A DNA stretch of 60,659 nucleotides, taken from Sellimonas sp963559135 (GTDB taxonomy: Bacteria > Bacillota > Clostridia > Lachnospirales > Lachnospiraceae). The stretch is from positions 1 through 60,659 of the forward strand of contig CAUWJP010000017.1 in NCBI GenBank assembly GCA_963559135.1, in the 5' to 3' direction. A program made the position numbers and the translations under genes. Positions 37,996 to 47,962 of this stretch are shown piece by piece. The notes under the pieces were generated by a model. It worked only from the letters and a program-made list of their open reading frames with translations, ran no database searches and was not told the origin of the DNA. Position 1 is the first letter of the stretch. Each line of letters opens with the position of its first letter.

Positions 37996-39243
37996 TTATT
38001 CTTCTGCTTTTGGCGGTATTTTCATCACTCTGTAAAACAGCAGACTTCCAAAAAGCGGCCCCAGTACCGCAAAGCACATGCCAGCTTTCATCCCAAACTG
38101 TTCCGCTGTATAGCCCAACTGCTGCGCAAAGGCTGTCACACTTCCACTTCTGATGGCGCTGTCCGTGATTACTCCAACAATCTGCGGATAGAACGTTGCC
38201 CCCAGATCTCCTCCGACAGCCATCAGGGCAAACAGCGCAACTCCGACATTCGGAACCTTGTTTGTCACCGCAATCAGACTTCCCGGCCAGAGCATCGAGA
38301 CGAAAAATCCCGTCATCGCACAGGCTACCAGCCCTGCGGCAGCCGAATCCGAAAGCGCCGCAACTGCATAACATGCGGTTGTTCCCAAAGCCCCGAACAG
38401 AAGAATCCTGTCAATTCCTTTTCCATATTTTGAATACAGTGTCCGCCCCAGTCCGATTGCTGCTCCAAAGAGCGCCAGACCAAGCAGGTCACCTACCGTT
38501 TTATTGATTCCAAATGCCGTTTCCAGATAACTGGATGCCCACTGGCTCATCGTCGATTCCGAAGCTCCTGCAAAGAAAATACAGACCAGGTACAGAACCG
38601 CAGTTCTGCTGCGAAGCACATTCGCTGCCCCTGAGTCTGCTTTTTCTTCTCCCAGTTCCGGAATCGGTGCCACGATCATCAGAATACACGTTACCATAGG
38701 CAGCATTGTTAGAAGCAACGTCATGCTCTGCCAGTTATCATTGCCAAAAGCAGTCATAAATCCCGCTGAAACTACTACAACAGCCAGTACGCCCCACGCG
38801 TAGCAGGAATGCAGACGGCTGAGGGTCCATTCCGGATGTTTAGACGGAAGTTTTGCAATAACCGGACTCGTCAGTACTTCCGAGAGGCCGCCCCCTGCCG
38901 AAAAGATGATTGTACCAAGCGCAAGCCCCGTATACGGACTTCCCGGGAATACCACAGGAGCCGCCGCATAAAGCAGAAGTCCCACAGTAATCACAAAGGG
39001 CGTCAGTTTCACCGAACGTCTCAAATTCAGCTTGTCCTGGAAAAAGGAATAAATCAGGTCCATAAAAAGCTGTGTTGCAAAATTTAAAACCACCAGAAAT
39101 CCAAGCAGCGAATACGAAATCCCATACTTCTCATGAAAGGTAGTAAACAACAGCGGTGAAAGCACTGCCGGGATTGCCATGGACGCACTTGTAAGAAAAC
39201 AGGCGGCTTTTGTAATCCGATATCGTTCTGTTCTCATTTCCAT
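37996..39243 (-). CDS. MFS transporter
   Basis: A 415-residue major facilitator protein with about twelve hydrophobic segments. The cytoplasmic loop after helix 2 carries DKLNLRR in the position of the usual DR.GRR motif A; the helix-rich second half has YSKYGKG in the matching place. It resembles sugar/FucP- and YbfB-like members, but the substrate is not readable. AAGGAAGAG lies just before the ATG at 39243; an upstream in-frame ATG has no ribosome site. It stands where rplK/rplA would stand in a classical cluster. Confidence 0.82.
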   Translation of the reverse strand: MEMRTERYRITKAACFLTSASMAIPAVLSPLLFTTFHEKYGISYSLLGFLVVLNFATQLFMDLIYSFFQDKLNLRRSVKLTPFVITVGLLLYAAAPVVFPGSPYTGLALGTIIFSAGGGLSEVLTSPVIAKLPSKHPEWTLSRLHSCYAWGVLAVVVVSAGFMTAFGNDNWQSMTLLLTMLPMVTCILMIVAPIPELGEEKADSGAANVLRSRTAVLYLVCIFFAGASESTMSQWASSYLETAFGINKTVGDLLGLALFGAAIGLGRTLYSKYGKGIDRILLFGALGTTACYAVAALSDSAAAGLVACAMTGFFVSMLWPGSLIAVTNKVPNVGVALFALMAVGGDLGATFYPQIVGVITDSAIRSGSVTAFAQQLGYTAEQFGMKAGMCFAVLGPLFGSLLFYRVMKIPPKAEE

Positions 39244-39430
39244 ACTCTCTTCCTTATCAAATTCCGCAACCATTCTAACATGGCAGGGACGGCGGTTTCA
39301 ACCTCTACCTTTTCTCCTCACAGGTTTCAGCACCTTCCAATCCATGTTATAATGATCCCAAGAAATACTCGGAACGGCCCGGCAGTATTACGGGCATGAT
39401 TTCAGACATGATTTTATGGAGGATTCAGAA

Positions 39431-40579
39431 ATGATTTTAATCAAACATGCATCGGTTTATGCCCCAAAGAAGACCGGAGTCAAAGATGTGCTGATCTGCG
39501 GCGGACAAATAGAAGCCATTGAAAATACGATCCCGGTTCCTTTGCCGTCCTGTCATGTGATTGACGGAACTGGAAAGATACTCGTTCCCGGAATCATTGA
39601 TCCGCATGTACATGTTACCGGAGGCGGCGGCGAAGGCAGTTTCCACACACAGGTTCCTCCGGTGTCCCTTTCTGATTTGATCCGGGGCGGAGTCACTACC
39701 GTGGTCGGCCTTCTTGGAACAGACGGGATTACCAGAAGCGTCGAAAACCTGACCGCCCGTGTCAAAGCGCTAAAAGAAGAAGGTCTAAGCGCCTATGCCT
39801 GTACCGGTTCCTATGGATATCCATGTATCACTCTGACCGGGGATGTTAAAAAGGATCTCGTATTCATTGAGGAGATTTTAGGTGTAAAGCTTGCTCTTTC
39901 TGATCATAGAGCGCCAAATGTCACCACTGATGAGCTCGTAAGACTTGGAAGCGACGCTCGCACCGCCGGAATGCTCTCTGGTAAATGCGGTATCGTTGTC
40001 CTTCATATGGGCGATGCGCCATCCGGTCTTGCACCTGTCCGGGAGGCCCTTGCAAAGACGTCCATCCCGGCCAAAATCTTTCATCCGACCCACGTCAATC
40101 GCAGGCAGGAGCTTCTGGAGGAGGCATTCACATTTGCCTGTCAGGGCGGCTTCATCGATCTGACCTGCGGAATTGACGGAGCCGGACGCCCGGCGTCCTG
40201 TATCATGGAAGCCAGAGAACGCAGTATCCCGCTGGAACAGATCACCATAAGCTCCGACGGGATGGGCAGCTGGTCCACTTACGATGAATCCGGCAATCTC
40301 CTTGAGATCGGATACGCACCGGTAGATACAGTCTTCCGGGAGATAAAAACTCTCGTCCAGGAATATCAGCTTCCTCTGGAAGAGGCTCTTTGTTTTGCTA
40401 CTTCCAATACGGCCAGATCGCTGGAACTCTTCCCAAAGAAAGGATGTATCCATGTCGGCTCCGATGCAGATCTTCTGCTTCTGGAAGAGGATCTTTCTCT
40501 CCACACAGTCATCGCCGGAGGTAAACGGATGATGGAAAATCACGTCCTTCTCCAAACAGGCACCTACGAAACATGTTGA
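39431..40579 (+). CDS. iadA: Isoaspartyl dipeptidase (beta-aspartyl peptidase)
   Basis: Hydrolyses isoaspartyl (beta-linked) dipeptides that arise from damaged proteins. 382 residues (E. coli enzyme 390). Binuclear metal site readable: H59 and H61 (DPHVHVTGGGGE), K153 (GVKLALSDHRA, carboxylated), H192, H221 (FHPTHVNR) and D276 (ISSDGMGS). GGAGG is eight bases before the ATG at 39431; an in-frame ATG at 39416 overlaps the ribosome site and is rejected. It lies beside an APC amino-acid permease in convergent orientation. It supports use of peptides and recycled protein. Confidence 0.93.
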   Translation: MILIKHASVYAPKKTGVKDVLICGGQIEAIENTIPVPLPSCHVIDGTGKILVPGIIDPHVHVTGGGGEGSFHTQVPPVSLSDLIRGGVTTVVGLLGTDGITRSVENLTARVKALKEEGLSAYACTGSYGYPCITLTGDVKKDLVFIEEILGVKLALSDHRAPNVTTDELVRLGSDARTAGMLSGKCGIVVLHMGDAPSGLAPVREALAKTSIPAKIFHPTHVNRRQELLEEAFTFACQGGFIDLTCGIDGAGRPASCIMEARERSIPLEQITISSDGMGSWSTYDESGNLLEIGYAPVDTVFREIKTLVQEYQLPLEEALCFATSNTARSLELFPKKGCIHVGSDADLLLLEEDLSLHTVIAGGKRMMENHVLLQTGTYETC

Positions 40580-40587
40580 CAAAAAGA

Positions 40588-40626
40588 GACCGCGGAAGTG
40601 TTGTTGCTTCCACGGTCCGTTTTGAT
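40588..40626 (+). terminator. Terminator of iadA
   Basis: GACCGCGGAAG pairs with CTTCCACGGTC (one mismatch) around an eight-base loop and is followed by CGTTTTGATTTC. It lies directly behind the stop codon. Confidence 0.75.
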
Positions 40627-40657
40627 TTCTTCTTTCGTCTTATAATCTTATTGAGAA

Positions 40658-42094
40658 TTATGCTGCTTCTTTTTGCTTTTCCCGTTTTGCAATCATCGGC
40701 AGGATCAGTCCCAATGCCGTCAGCACAATCGGTGTGATGATATTGAGAGCCATCGTCATCGGATCTTTGTTGTACATTCCCAAGATACAGCAGGCCGCAG
40801 TGATGAAGAAGCACCATCCTCCAAAGAAATAGGCAACTTTCTGGTTTTTCACAAACCGGTACTCTGCCGGAATCTTGTTAATGGATCTTCTCAATGCAAT
40901 GTAGGCCACAAATACCCACAGATATCTGAGCGGCATGCAGACAGAATTCAGTCTTGTCAGCTGCTGAAGCACGGATGCCGCACCCGGCATCACTGTCTGA
41001 ATCAGAATGATCGCACCTGACAGAATGACGATCAACCAGATTCCGTTGCTGAATGCACCATATTTGTTCTTCTTACGCAGCTTGGATGGAATGAATTCTT
41101 TTGTCTTCTCATTGTCCAGAAGCATACGCAGCGGAGCATCAATACTCAGGATCAGAATCGCAAACTGATTGATCATATTGCAGAGTGCATAAATAATCAG
41201 GAACAAATCTCCTACATGGTAGTATTCTCCCAGTCTCTGGAACGCCCAATATGCGCCGTTTGCAGCATAGGAGTCAAATGTTTCCGCACTTTCATTGATA
41301 ACAGCCGGATCAAACATCATTCCCATTGCAATGGTTCCGAGAATTGCGCAACCGGAAACCATGACTGCCATGAAAATAATTCCTTTCGGGAATCCCTTGC
41401 TTGGATTTTTTACCTTATTTACATATGGAGAAATCTTTTCACATCCTCCTACCGCAAAGACAAGAATGGAAAGACTCGTAAAATACCCAACATTAAAATT
41501 CGGGATCAGATTTTCCAGACTCAGATCCAGGCTTACATAATCTGCTCCCGGATTAATTGCCGGAGCCGCAAACATCATAACAATATAGAGAAGCGACATG
41601 ACAAACATACTTGTTCCAGCAACTGTCAGAAGCTTTTTCAGCGGATTCAGACCACGGCTTGCAATGAAACATCCGATCAGGAAAACCGCCATTGTCGCCA
41701 GCTGGATCCAGACAGTCGGAATAGAATCGTATGTTTCCGCATCACCAAACACTGCCCAGCTCAGCGCTTTAAGTCCGCCGCTTCCTTTACTTGCAATGTA
41801 CGTGATATGGCATGCCCAGTAAGTCCAGCCTGCATAGTACGCAAGCTTCGGACCAGTCGTCTCGTAAATCCAGGAATTTACGCCGCTGCCACTGTTTTTA
41901 AACGCAGAACCCAGTTCCCCTACCATCAAAGCGTAAGGGATAAAATAAAGTGCAAACATCAGCACCCAGCTGAGCATAACCTGCGTTCCATTGAAGTAGA
42001 TAAATCCGTTCAGAACATTTCCAAATCCCCACACCGTGGAAAATGCCATAAACGCAAGGACATACCACTGTATTTTTTTATCCTCTCTCTTCAT
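40658..42094 (-). CDS. APC-family amino-acid permease
   Basis: A 478-residue transporter with about twelve membrane segments (APC superfamily, closest in look to the glutamate/GABA antiporter and YfnA-like group). The first helices show VWGFGNVLNGFIYFNG and the YALMVGELGSAFKNSGSGVNSWI stretch typical of the family's motif after TM2. GAGG is six bases before the ATG at 42094; the GTG four codons upstream overlaps the ribosome site. The neighbours (LysR regulator, aminotransferase, glutamate dehydrogenase) suggest an acidic amino acid or related substrate. It lies about 200 bases behind the LysR gene in the same direction. Confidence 0.88.
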   Translation of the reverse strand: MKREDKKIQWYVLAFMAFSTVWGFGNVLNGFIYFNGTQVMLSWVLMFALYFIPYALMVGELGSAFKNSGSGVNSWIYETTGPKLAYYAGWTYWACHITYIASKGSGGLKALSWAVFGDAETYDSIPTVWIQLATMAVFLIGCFIASRGLNPLKKLLTVAGTSMFVMSLLYIVMMFAAPAINPGADYVSLDLSLENLIPNFNVGYFTSLSILVFAVGGCEKISPYVNKVKNPSKGFPKGIIFMAVMVSGCAILGTIAMGMMFDPAVINESAETFDSYAANGAYWAFQRLGEYYHVGDLFLIIYALCNMINQFAILILSIDAPLRMLLDNEKTKEFIPSKLRKKNKYGAFSNGIWLIVILSGAIILIQTVMPGAASVLQQLTRLNSVCMPLRYLWVFVAYIALRRSINKIPAEYRFVKNQKVAYFFGGWCFFITAACCILGMYNKDPMTMALNIITPIVLTALGLILPMIAKREKQKEAA

Positions 42095-42302
42095 GTGATT
42101 CCTCACTTTCTCTTCACTTTTCGTATCTTCTTTCCCTTCTTTTGTTCAAGCGCTTTTCACATGTTTCCATTATAATTTTTTTATTTTTCTGATAATTCAT
42201 TCTTTGTTTTGCAAAAAACGGCATCGTTGAGAAAAATCTTTCTTCTAATGCCGTTTCCACTTCTTTTTATTTGTTTTTCTTATAACTGTTATAACCTGTT
42301 AT

Positions 42303-43262
42303 TTATACTTCTTTTTCTTCCACCGCGATTTTCATGAATTCTGCCATGCTCTTTGTGAAATATTTGTTTTTTCGATAATAGAAATAGACGTTTCGTTGCG
42401 CGGCCGGATCGTCAATCTTATAATAGATAACATTTCGGTTATACGGCAGGCTTTTTACCACAGTATCACTTACGATCGAGATACCCATCTCCCTCTCTGT
42501 ATACGCAAGAATCGACAGAATCTGATCCATTTTAAACGCCACCTTCGGCGTGAATCCTGCCCGCTTGCAGATGGCCTCAACCCGCTCCCTCGTATCATTG
42601 TGGGCACGCATCATGAGGAACGGATCGTTCTCAAACAGCTTCAGTGCGACGCCATAGATTTCCGGCCTCATATGCACATTATTTTTGATATCCTCCGACG
42701 TCATCCCCCATGCCTGCGCCGCCTTATTGCTTGCAAAGGAAGCCGGCACCGCAAGAAGAAGCGTTTCTTTCATGAAAAACCGCTTGTCGTAAACTTCCTC
42801 ATCCATCGGATAATTATCCAGCATCAGATCCACTTCACCGGAAAACAACTTCTTTTCTATCTGGGACGTGTGCGCTTCCACCAGATTCAACTTAATGTTC
42901 GGAAACTTCTCCCGGAACTTCTTTATAATTCCCGGCAGCACAAAAGAGATGAACAAATACGTCGCGCCCACGCTGAGTCTTCCTGTCCTGAGCTCGTTCA
43001 GATTTCCTACGTAACATTCAAAATCTTCTTCCAGATCCATGATCTTCTCTGCTGTTTTAATATATTTTTTGCCGCACTCGGTCAGCTGAACCGGCACCGT
43101 ACTCCGGTCAAAAAGCGGCATGCCTATCTTCTTCTCGACCTTTTTTACCGTCGCACTTAGAGCCGGCTGTGAGATATACAGATTTGATGCTGCTTTTGAA
43201 AAGCTGCCCTCCTTATACACCTCATATACATATTCCATATTTGCAAACGCATTCTCTTTCAT
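42303..43262 (-). CDS. LysR-family transcriptional regulator
   Basis: A 319-residue LysR-type regulator. The N-terminal winged helix-turn-helix is at about residues 9-58 (GSFSKAASNLYISQPALSATVKKVEKKIG). A linker helix follows, then a periplasmic-binding-like effector domain starting near LRTGRLSVGATYLF. The ATG at 43262 follows AAGGAAG and overlaps the stop codon of the PEP-binding gene by ATGA, so both are made together. It probably controls the divergent aminotransferase-gdh operon and/or the permease. Coinducer unknown. Confidence 0.92.
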   Translation of the reverse strand: MKENAFANMEYVYEVYKEGSFSKAASNLYISQPALSATVKKVEKKIGMPLFDRSTVPVQLTECGKKYIKTAEKIMDLEEDFECYVGNLNELRTGRLSVGATYLFISFVLPGIIKKFREKFPNIKLNLVEAHTSQIEKKLFSGEVDLMLDNYPMDEEVYDKRFFMKETLLLAVPASFASNKAAQAWGMTSEDIKNNVHMRPEIYGVALKLFENDPFLMMRAHNDTRERVEAICKRAGFTPKVAFKMDQILSILAYTEREMGISIVSDTVVKSLPYNRNVIYYKIDDPAAQRNVYFYYRKNKYFTKSMAEFMKIAVEEKEV

Positions 43263-45022
43263 GATTCTTCCTTCTTGCCGGCTGCCTGCAGTCTGCATAC
43301 AGCTCTTCCGTCCGCCGCATCCAGATACAGCACCGCACTATTTTCTCTTACATCATATACTTTCACAATTTCCGACAGCTCCGGGCTGATTTCTCCAATT
43401 ATCGCTTCTGCTGTCTCTGGAAATGCCTTCATCATCTCAGGCCTGTAAATTCTTGTTTTGCTGTTTTCATTAATCGCGCCATAGTAGACGTCCGCCTCCA
43501 CCAGATTCTGGAACATATGGCTTCCGTAGGAAAGCTCCGGCCGGTATCCTGCTTTCCCGTAAGCAACCTCACAGATTGCACAAAAGCTGCTGATATCCGC
43601 ATATGCCACCGGAACCCCAAGTTCCGGGGAAGACGTACCGATCCGCCCCGGCGCCAGAAGCAGTGCTTTTGCCTCTGTCTCCTCCAGATAATGATTGATT
43701 TTCCGGATCATATGACCCACATCCGGCTTTTTCTTATATGGATACTCATAGTATGCCTGCGGGTCCACCCACACAATATAATCTAATTCCTGCTCCTTGG
43801 ACCTTCTCATCGAAGTGCGTCTCACATCAAACAGAAATTCCTCATCCACCCCTGTCGGAATCTTCACCTGATCGGAAAGGCCTGAGCGCAGCGGCCGGCA
43901 CTGAACAAGCGTCACCTTCCATCCCACTTCTTCCGATGCAGTCACCGCAAACTCAATATCCACCGGCTGGCGGTAATTTTCTTCCAGTTTCTTCAGCAAG
44001 GTCTTCATCATACGGATAAAGACTCTGTCCTCCACCATTCCCTGACAGTCCGCAAAATAAATTTTCCGATAGTCACCTCTTCTTGCAAGCAATTCTTCCG
44101 CATCCGTATCCCGTTCAAGAATCAGTCTCCGATATGACTTCGGAAATATCTCCAGAAGCTCAGACAGATTTTTCGTGCAGATCTTACAGTTTTCCAGATC
44201 AATTACATCAACCTGACGCTGCGAGTATTTGTGCTTTTCCCCGGATGTTCCCCAGAGATTCCCCCGAGCGCAGTCCAGCCCCACAAGCCGCGGGTAATCA
44301 CCCGGTGTTCTGGTCACGGCTCTTGTGCCAAGCCCGGCCACCATTCTGAGCATCCCGGCTTCCGGATTAATGTGCTCCATCCACTTATACGGATTATAAG
44401 AGCAGCCCATTCCTGCAATGACAGGAAAATACAAATTTTTGACTTTCGCTCCCGCCACTTTCTGAATCAGAAGCCCCATCTGCTCTTCCTGATCCTTCCG
44501 ATGCCATTTCTTCCTATATTCCGCCGCTTCCTGGTTCTCTACGCTGTCATAGACCTTCCCTGCTGCTTGCAGGAGTTCTTCAAGGCGCTCCTCTTTTGTC
44601 CCCTGATTTGCGCAGAAAATAGATTCGTATTTTCCAAAAAACGCATTGTCATATCCGTCCTCCATCAGGCTACTGGATCTTACAATAAACGGATCGTCTT
44701 CAAAATAGTCCAGTATCTTTTCAAACTCCTCCCGAAATTCCGAAACCGGCTTTCCATCCCGCACCTGGCAGAAAATCCCCGTACCTACAAACCAGGATGG
44801 ACATCTCTCCCATCTGTCCCGATATTCCGGAAGAAGAATCTCCATCATCTTCTCCACGAGTAGAAACCCACATGCTTTTCCACCGATCACGCCGTCTCCC
44901 GTCTTGTGCTCTTGGATCCACTGAAAATCTTCTTCGTCAAAGTATGTAAGAATTGTTCTGGCAAGTCTGGGATCATCCGTCATCATCCGACGGCAGAGTT
45001 CCCTTTTTCTTTCTTCTTCCAT
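43259..45022 (-). CDS. PEP/pyruvate-binding domain protein, function unknown
   Basis: A 587-residue protein whose first two thirds are an ATP-grasp domain as in PEP synthase and pyruvate phosphate dikinase: GGKACGF (about residues 47-53), IVRSSSLMEDG (about 113-123) and the closing IEFAVTA...LVQCRPL (about 345-375). The phospho-histidine swivel domain and the PEP-binding TIM barrel of PPDK are missing. The last 190 residues carry LLLAPGRIGTSSPELGVPV.Y.DI and SYGSHMFQNLVEADVYY, a block found in an uncharacterised family of such proteins. So it is not a complete PEP synthase. GGAGGAG is three to five bases before the ATG. It is coupled to a LysR gene by ATGA overlap. Confidence 0.8.
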   Translation of the reverse strand: MEEERKRELCRRMMTDDPRLARTILTYFDEEDFQWIQEHKTGDGVIGGKACGFLLVEKMMEILLPEYRDRWERCPSWFVGTGIFCQVRDGKPVSEFREEFEKILDYFEDDPFIVRSSSLMEDGYDNAFFGKYESIFCANQGTKEERLEELLQAAGKVYDSVENQEAAEYRKKWHRKDQEEQMGLLIQKVAGAKVKNLYFPVIAGMGCSYNPYKWMEHINPEAGMLRMVAGLGTRAVTRTPGDYPRLVGLDCARGNLWGTSGEKHKYSQRQVDVIDLENCKICTKNLSELLEIFPKSYRRLILERDTDAEELLARRGDYRKIYFADCQGMVEDRVFIRMMKTLLKKLEENYRQPVDIEFAVTASEEVGWKVTLVQCRPLRSGLSDQVKIPTGVDEEFLFDVRRTSMRRSKEQELDYIVWVDPQAYYEYPYKKKPDVGHMIRKINHYLEETEAKALLLAPGRIGTSSPELGVPVAYADISSFCAICEVAYGKAGYRPELSYGSHMFQNLVEADVYYGAINENSKTRIYRPEMMKAFPETAEAIIGEISPELSEIVKVYDVRENSAVLYLDAADGRAVCRLQAAGKKEES

Positions 45023-45192
45023 GTCTCCTCCTTTTCAACAGCCAACCTTTATATACTTTATAACTTTTTATTTATATCATAGCGTTTTTGAATAATTTTT
45101 TCAAAATATTTTTTATTTTTTTGTCTATTTTCTCCATTTTCATCGTCTGCCTCATATATTTTTGCTTATGAAATTTATATAAATATAAATAT

Positions 45193-45221
45193 TTGTTTTT
45201 CATCTTCCCCATTTTTATAAT
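45193..45221 (+). promoter_or_regulatory. Promoter of the aminotransferase-gdh operon
   Basis: TTGTTT, a 17-base spacer and a perfect TATAAT, 27 bases before the start codon. Just upstream (45170-45192) lie interlocking AT palindromes (AAATTTATATAAATATAAATA type) that could hold a LysR site. The rest of the 225-bp divergent gap is very AT-rich. Confidence 0.7.
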
Positions 45222-45247
45222 GAACTCAGAACAAGGAGGAAACGCTC

Positions 45248-46525
45248 ATGACATCTGTTACAGAACTCTCAAACCCAAAACTGACTGCTCTTTGGAATGA
45301 ATACAAAAAAGCACAGGAAAAGCACCTTCAGCTTAACATGTCCAGGGGAAAACCTTCACCGGAGCAGCTGGATCTTTCCATGGATCTTCTCCATCTTCCG
45401 GATCCCTGCACACTGGAGGACGGCACAGACGCAAGGAACTACGGAATGCTGCAGGGAATTCCAGAATGCCGCCGTCTCTTTGGCAGCCTGCTTGGAATTC
45501 CTGCCGATCAAATCATTCTGGGTGGAAGCTCCAGCCTGAATCTGATGTTTGATACGATCGCTTTTCTATTCCTTTTCGGAACAGGCGGCGAACGTCCCTG
45601 GAGCGATTATCGGGCCGAAGGCCGGCCAGTCCGGTTTCTCTGTCCCGTTCCGGGTTATGACAGACATTTTCGTATCTGCGAAGAATTAGGCATTGAAATG
45701 ATTCCGATACCGCTTCTGGAAGACGGCCCTGATATGGATCTTGTATGCCGTCTTGTTAAAGAAGACGATCGGATCAAAGGCATCTGGTGTGTGCCGCTTT
45801 ATTCCAATCCTCAGGGAGTCTGTTACAGTGACCGCGTGACAGATCTGCTGTCATCCATGGAAACAGCAGCGCCGGATTTCCGGATTTTCTGGGACAATGC
45901 CTATGGAATCCACCATATTTATGCAGAAACACCGCTTAAGAATATCCTGGAATCCTGCGAAAGATACGGACACCCAGACCGCTGTTACTATTTTTTCTCT
46001 ACCTCAAAAATAACCTTTTCCGGAGCCGGTATTGCTCTTATAGCTTCCAGCCGTGAAAATGTCAAAGAGCTTCTTGGACATATGTCTGCCCAGACAATCG
46101 GGCATGATAAACTGAACCAGCTTCGTCATGTCCAGTTTTTTGGCACACCGGATCGGATCCGATCTCACATGGAAAAGCAAGCGCAGATTCTCCGTCCGAA
46201 ATTTGACATCGTCCTCCAGAAACTCGAACAAGGACTTGGGCAGTATCCGGACATCTCCTGGTGTCACCCGAAAGGCGGCTATTTTGTCTCACTGGATGTG
46301 CCGGGATGTGCAAAGCGAATTGTCTCACTGGCAAAAGATGCCGGAGTCACTCTGACCGCGGCGGGAGCTTCGTTCCCGTATGGAACAGATCCCAATGACA
46401 GCAATATCCGCATTGCCCCGTCCTACCCTTCCGTAGAAGAACTTTCACAGGCCATGGATATTTTGATTCTCTGTGTCAACATTGCATATGCTGAAAAATT
46501 CGCCGGAAGCAGCCGGCAAAAATAG
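45248..46525 (+). CDS. Class I aminotransferase (MocR-like aspartate aminotransferase group)
   Basis: A 425-residue PLP aminotransferase. The start region LNMSRGKPSPEQLDLS, the GGSSSLNLMFD loop and the PLP lysine motif FSTSKITFSGAG identify the group annotated as PF12897 aspartate aminotransferases. NPNNPTG is replaced by SNPQG. ACAAGGAGGAAACGCTC precedes the ATG. The next gene is glutamate dehydrogenase, 31 bases on: together they would move an amino group from aspartate (or similar) to 2-oxoglutarate and then release ammonia. Confidence 0.85.
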   Translation: MTSVTELSNPKLTALWNEYKKAQEKHLQLNMSRGKPSPEQLDLSMDLLHLPDPCTLEDGTDARNYGMLQGIPECRRLFGSLLGIPADQIILGGSSSLNLMFDTIAFLFLFGTGGERPWSDYRAEGRPVRFLCPVPGYDRHFRICEELGIEMIPIPLLEDGPDMDLVCRLVKEDDRIKGIWCVPLYSNPQGVCYSDRVTDLLSSMETAAPDFRIFWDNAYGIHHIYAETPLKNILESCERYGHPDRCYYFFSTSKITFSGAGIALIASSRENVKELLGHMSAQTIGHDKLNQLRHVQFFGTPDRIRSHMEKQAQILRPKFDIVLQKLEQGLGQYPDISWCHPKGGYFVSLDVPGCAKRIVSLAKDAGVTLTAAGASFPYGTDPNDSNIRIAPSYPSVEELSQAMDILILCVNIAYAEKFAGSSRQK

Positions 46526-46556
46526 AAAGAAAATAAAAAAGGAAAGGAGTGCCATT

Positions 46557-47819
46557 ATGAAACAGACATACAACCCTTACGACAACGTACTGAAAGTAGT
46601 GCAGGATGCAGCTGAAATCCTCGGATACAGCGACAGCGATATCGAAGCAATCAAATACCCGGAACGGGAACTGAAAGTCTCCATCCCGGTTCGCATGGAC
46701 GATGGAACCACCCGTGTATTCCAGGGCTACCGCATCCAACACTCCACCTCCCGCGGGCCAGCCAAAGGAGGCATACGTTTTCATCCGGATGTCAATGCCG
46801 ATGAAGTCCGTGCGCTTGCCGCGTGGATGACATTCAAATGTGCAGTCGTCAACATCCCATATGGCGGGGGAAAAGGCGGCGTCGTCTGCGATCCGTCCAA
46901 GCTGTCCGAAAACGAAATCCGCGCCATCACCAGAAGATACACTGCGGCCATTGCGCCGCTGATCGGACCAGAGCAGGATATCCCGGCGCCGGATGTTGGA
47001 ACCAATGCTGCTGTCATGGGCTGGATTATGGATACTTACAGCATGTTAAAAGGCCATTGTATCCACGGCGTAGTAACAGGCAAACCGCTGGAACTCGGCG
47101 GAGCCCTTGGCCGTAACGACGCAACCGGAAGAGGCGTCATGTTCACAACACACAATATTCTGAATAAGCTCGGTATTCCGGCAGAAGGAACCACCGTTGC
47201 CGTGCAGGGCGCCGGAAATGTCGGAAGTGTTACCGCAAGGTTGCTCCACGAATCTGGAATGAAAGTCGTTGCCATCAGCGATGTATCCGGGGGACTTTAT
47301 AAGCCAGACGGTCTGGATATTCCTGCTGTCCTTGGTTACCTTGCCGCAGACCGTAAAAACCTGCTGAAAGATTTCCAGGAAGAAGGCACCGTACACATCT
47401 CCAATGAAGAGCTTCTGGAGCTTGATGTAACCGTACTCGTTCCTGCCGCTCTGGAAAACCAGATTAATGAAGGAAATGCCGATAAGATTAAGGCAAAAAT
47501 TATCGTCGAGGCTGCAAACGGTCCAACCAGTTCCGCTGCTGACACTATTTTACTGAAAAAAGGCACCCTGATAGTTCCTGACATTCTGGCAAATGCGGGA
47601 GGTGTTGTCGTATCTTACTTTGAATGGGTGCAGAACATCCAGTCTGTCAGCTGGACGGAGGCTGAAGTCAACAAAAAGCTCAAAGACATCATGGATGCTG
47701 CCTTTGAAGCGGTGTGGGATCTGACCGCAGAAAAGCAAACCACACTGCGAATGGGTGCTTATCTAATTGCGCTGAAGCGTGTGGTGGATGCAAAATCCGC
47801 AAGAGCAATCTGGCCGTAA
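46557..47819 (+). CDS. gdhA: Glutamate dehydrogenase (Glu/Leu/Phe/Val family)
   Basis: Oxidative deamination of glutamate to 2-oxoglutarate and ammonia, or the reverse. 420 residues, the size of NAD-linked catabolic enzymes such as those of Bacillus and clostridia. K70 (SRGPAKGGIRF), the glycine-rich PYGGGKGG with catalytic K106, and the second-domain Rossmann motif GAGNVGS are present. The ATG at 46557 follows GAAAGGAG; a longer frame overlapping the aminotransferase end is rejected. It forms an operon with the aminotransferase and ends at a strong terminator. Confidence 0.94.
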   Translation: MKQTYNPYDNVLKVVQDAAEILGYSDSDIEAIKYPERELKVSIPVRMDDGTTRVFQGYRIQHSTSRGPAKGGIRFHPDVNADEVRALAAWMTFKCAVVNIPYGGGKGGVVCDPSKLSENEIRAITRRYTAAIAPLIGPEQDIPAPDVGTNAAVMGWIMDTYSMLKGHCIHGVVTGKPLELGGALGRNDATGRGVMFTTHNILNKLGIPAEGTTVAVQGAGNVGSVTARLLHESGMKVVAISDVSGGLYKPDGLDIPAVLGYLAADRKNLLKDFQEEGTVHISNEELLELDVTVLVPAALENQINEGNADKIKAKIIVEAANGPTSSAADTILLKKGTLIVPDILANAGGVVVSYFEWVQNIQSVSWTEAEVNKKLKDIMDAAFEAVWDLTAEKQTTLRMGAYLIALKRVVDAKSARAIWP

Positions 47820-47857
47820 ACCAGCTCTCTTAACAATGTCTTTATGATACAATGCAT

Positions 47858-47895
47858 TGCCGGGCCCTTGTCAAACAGGGCCCGGTATTTTCTGC
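47858..47895 (+). terminator. Terminator of the aminotransferase-gdh operon
   Basis: GCCGGGCCCT and AGGGCCCGGT pair over about nine bases with an eight-base loop, followed by ATTTTCTG, 40 bases behind the gdhA stop. Confidence 0.85.
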
Positions 47896-47962
47896 TCTTC
47901 CATTTTTCTGTTTCTTCTGCTATACTATATTCTGCATTTATATAATCGGGTTTTCTACCCGG

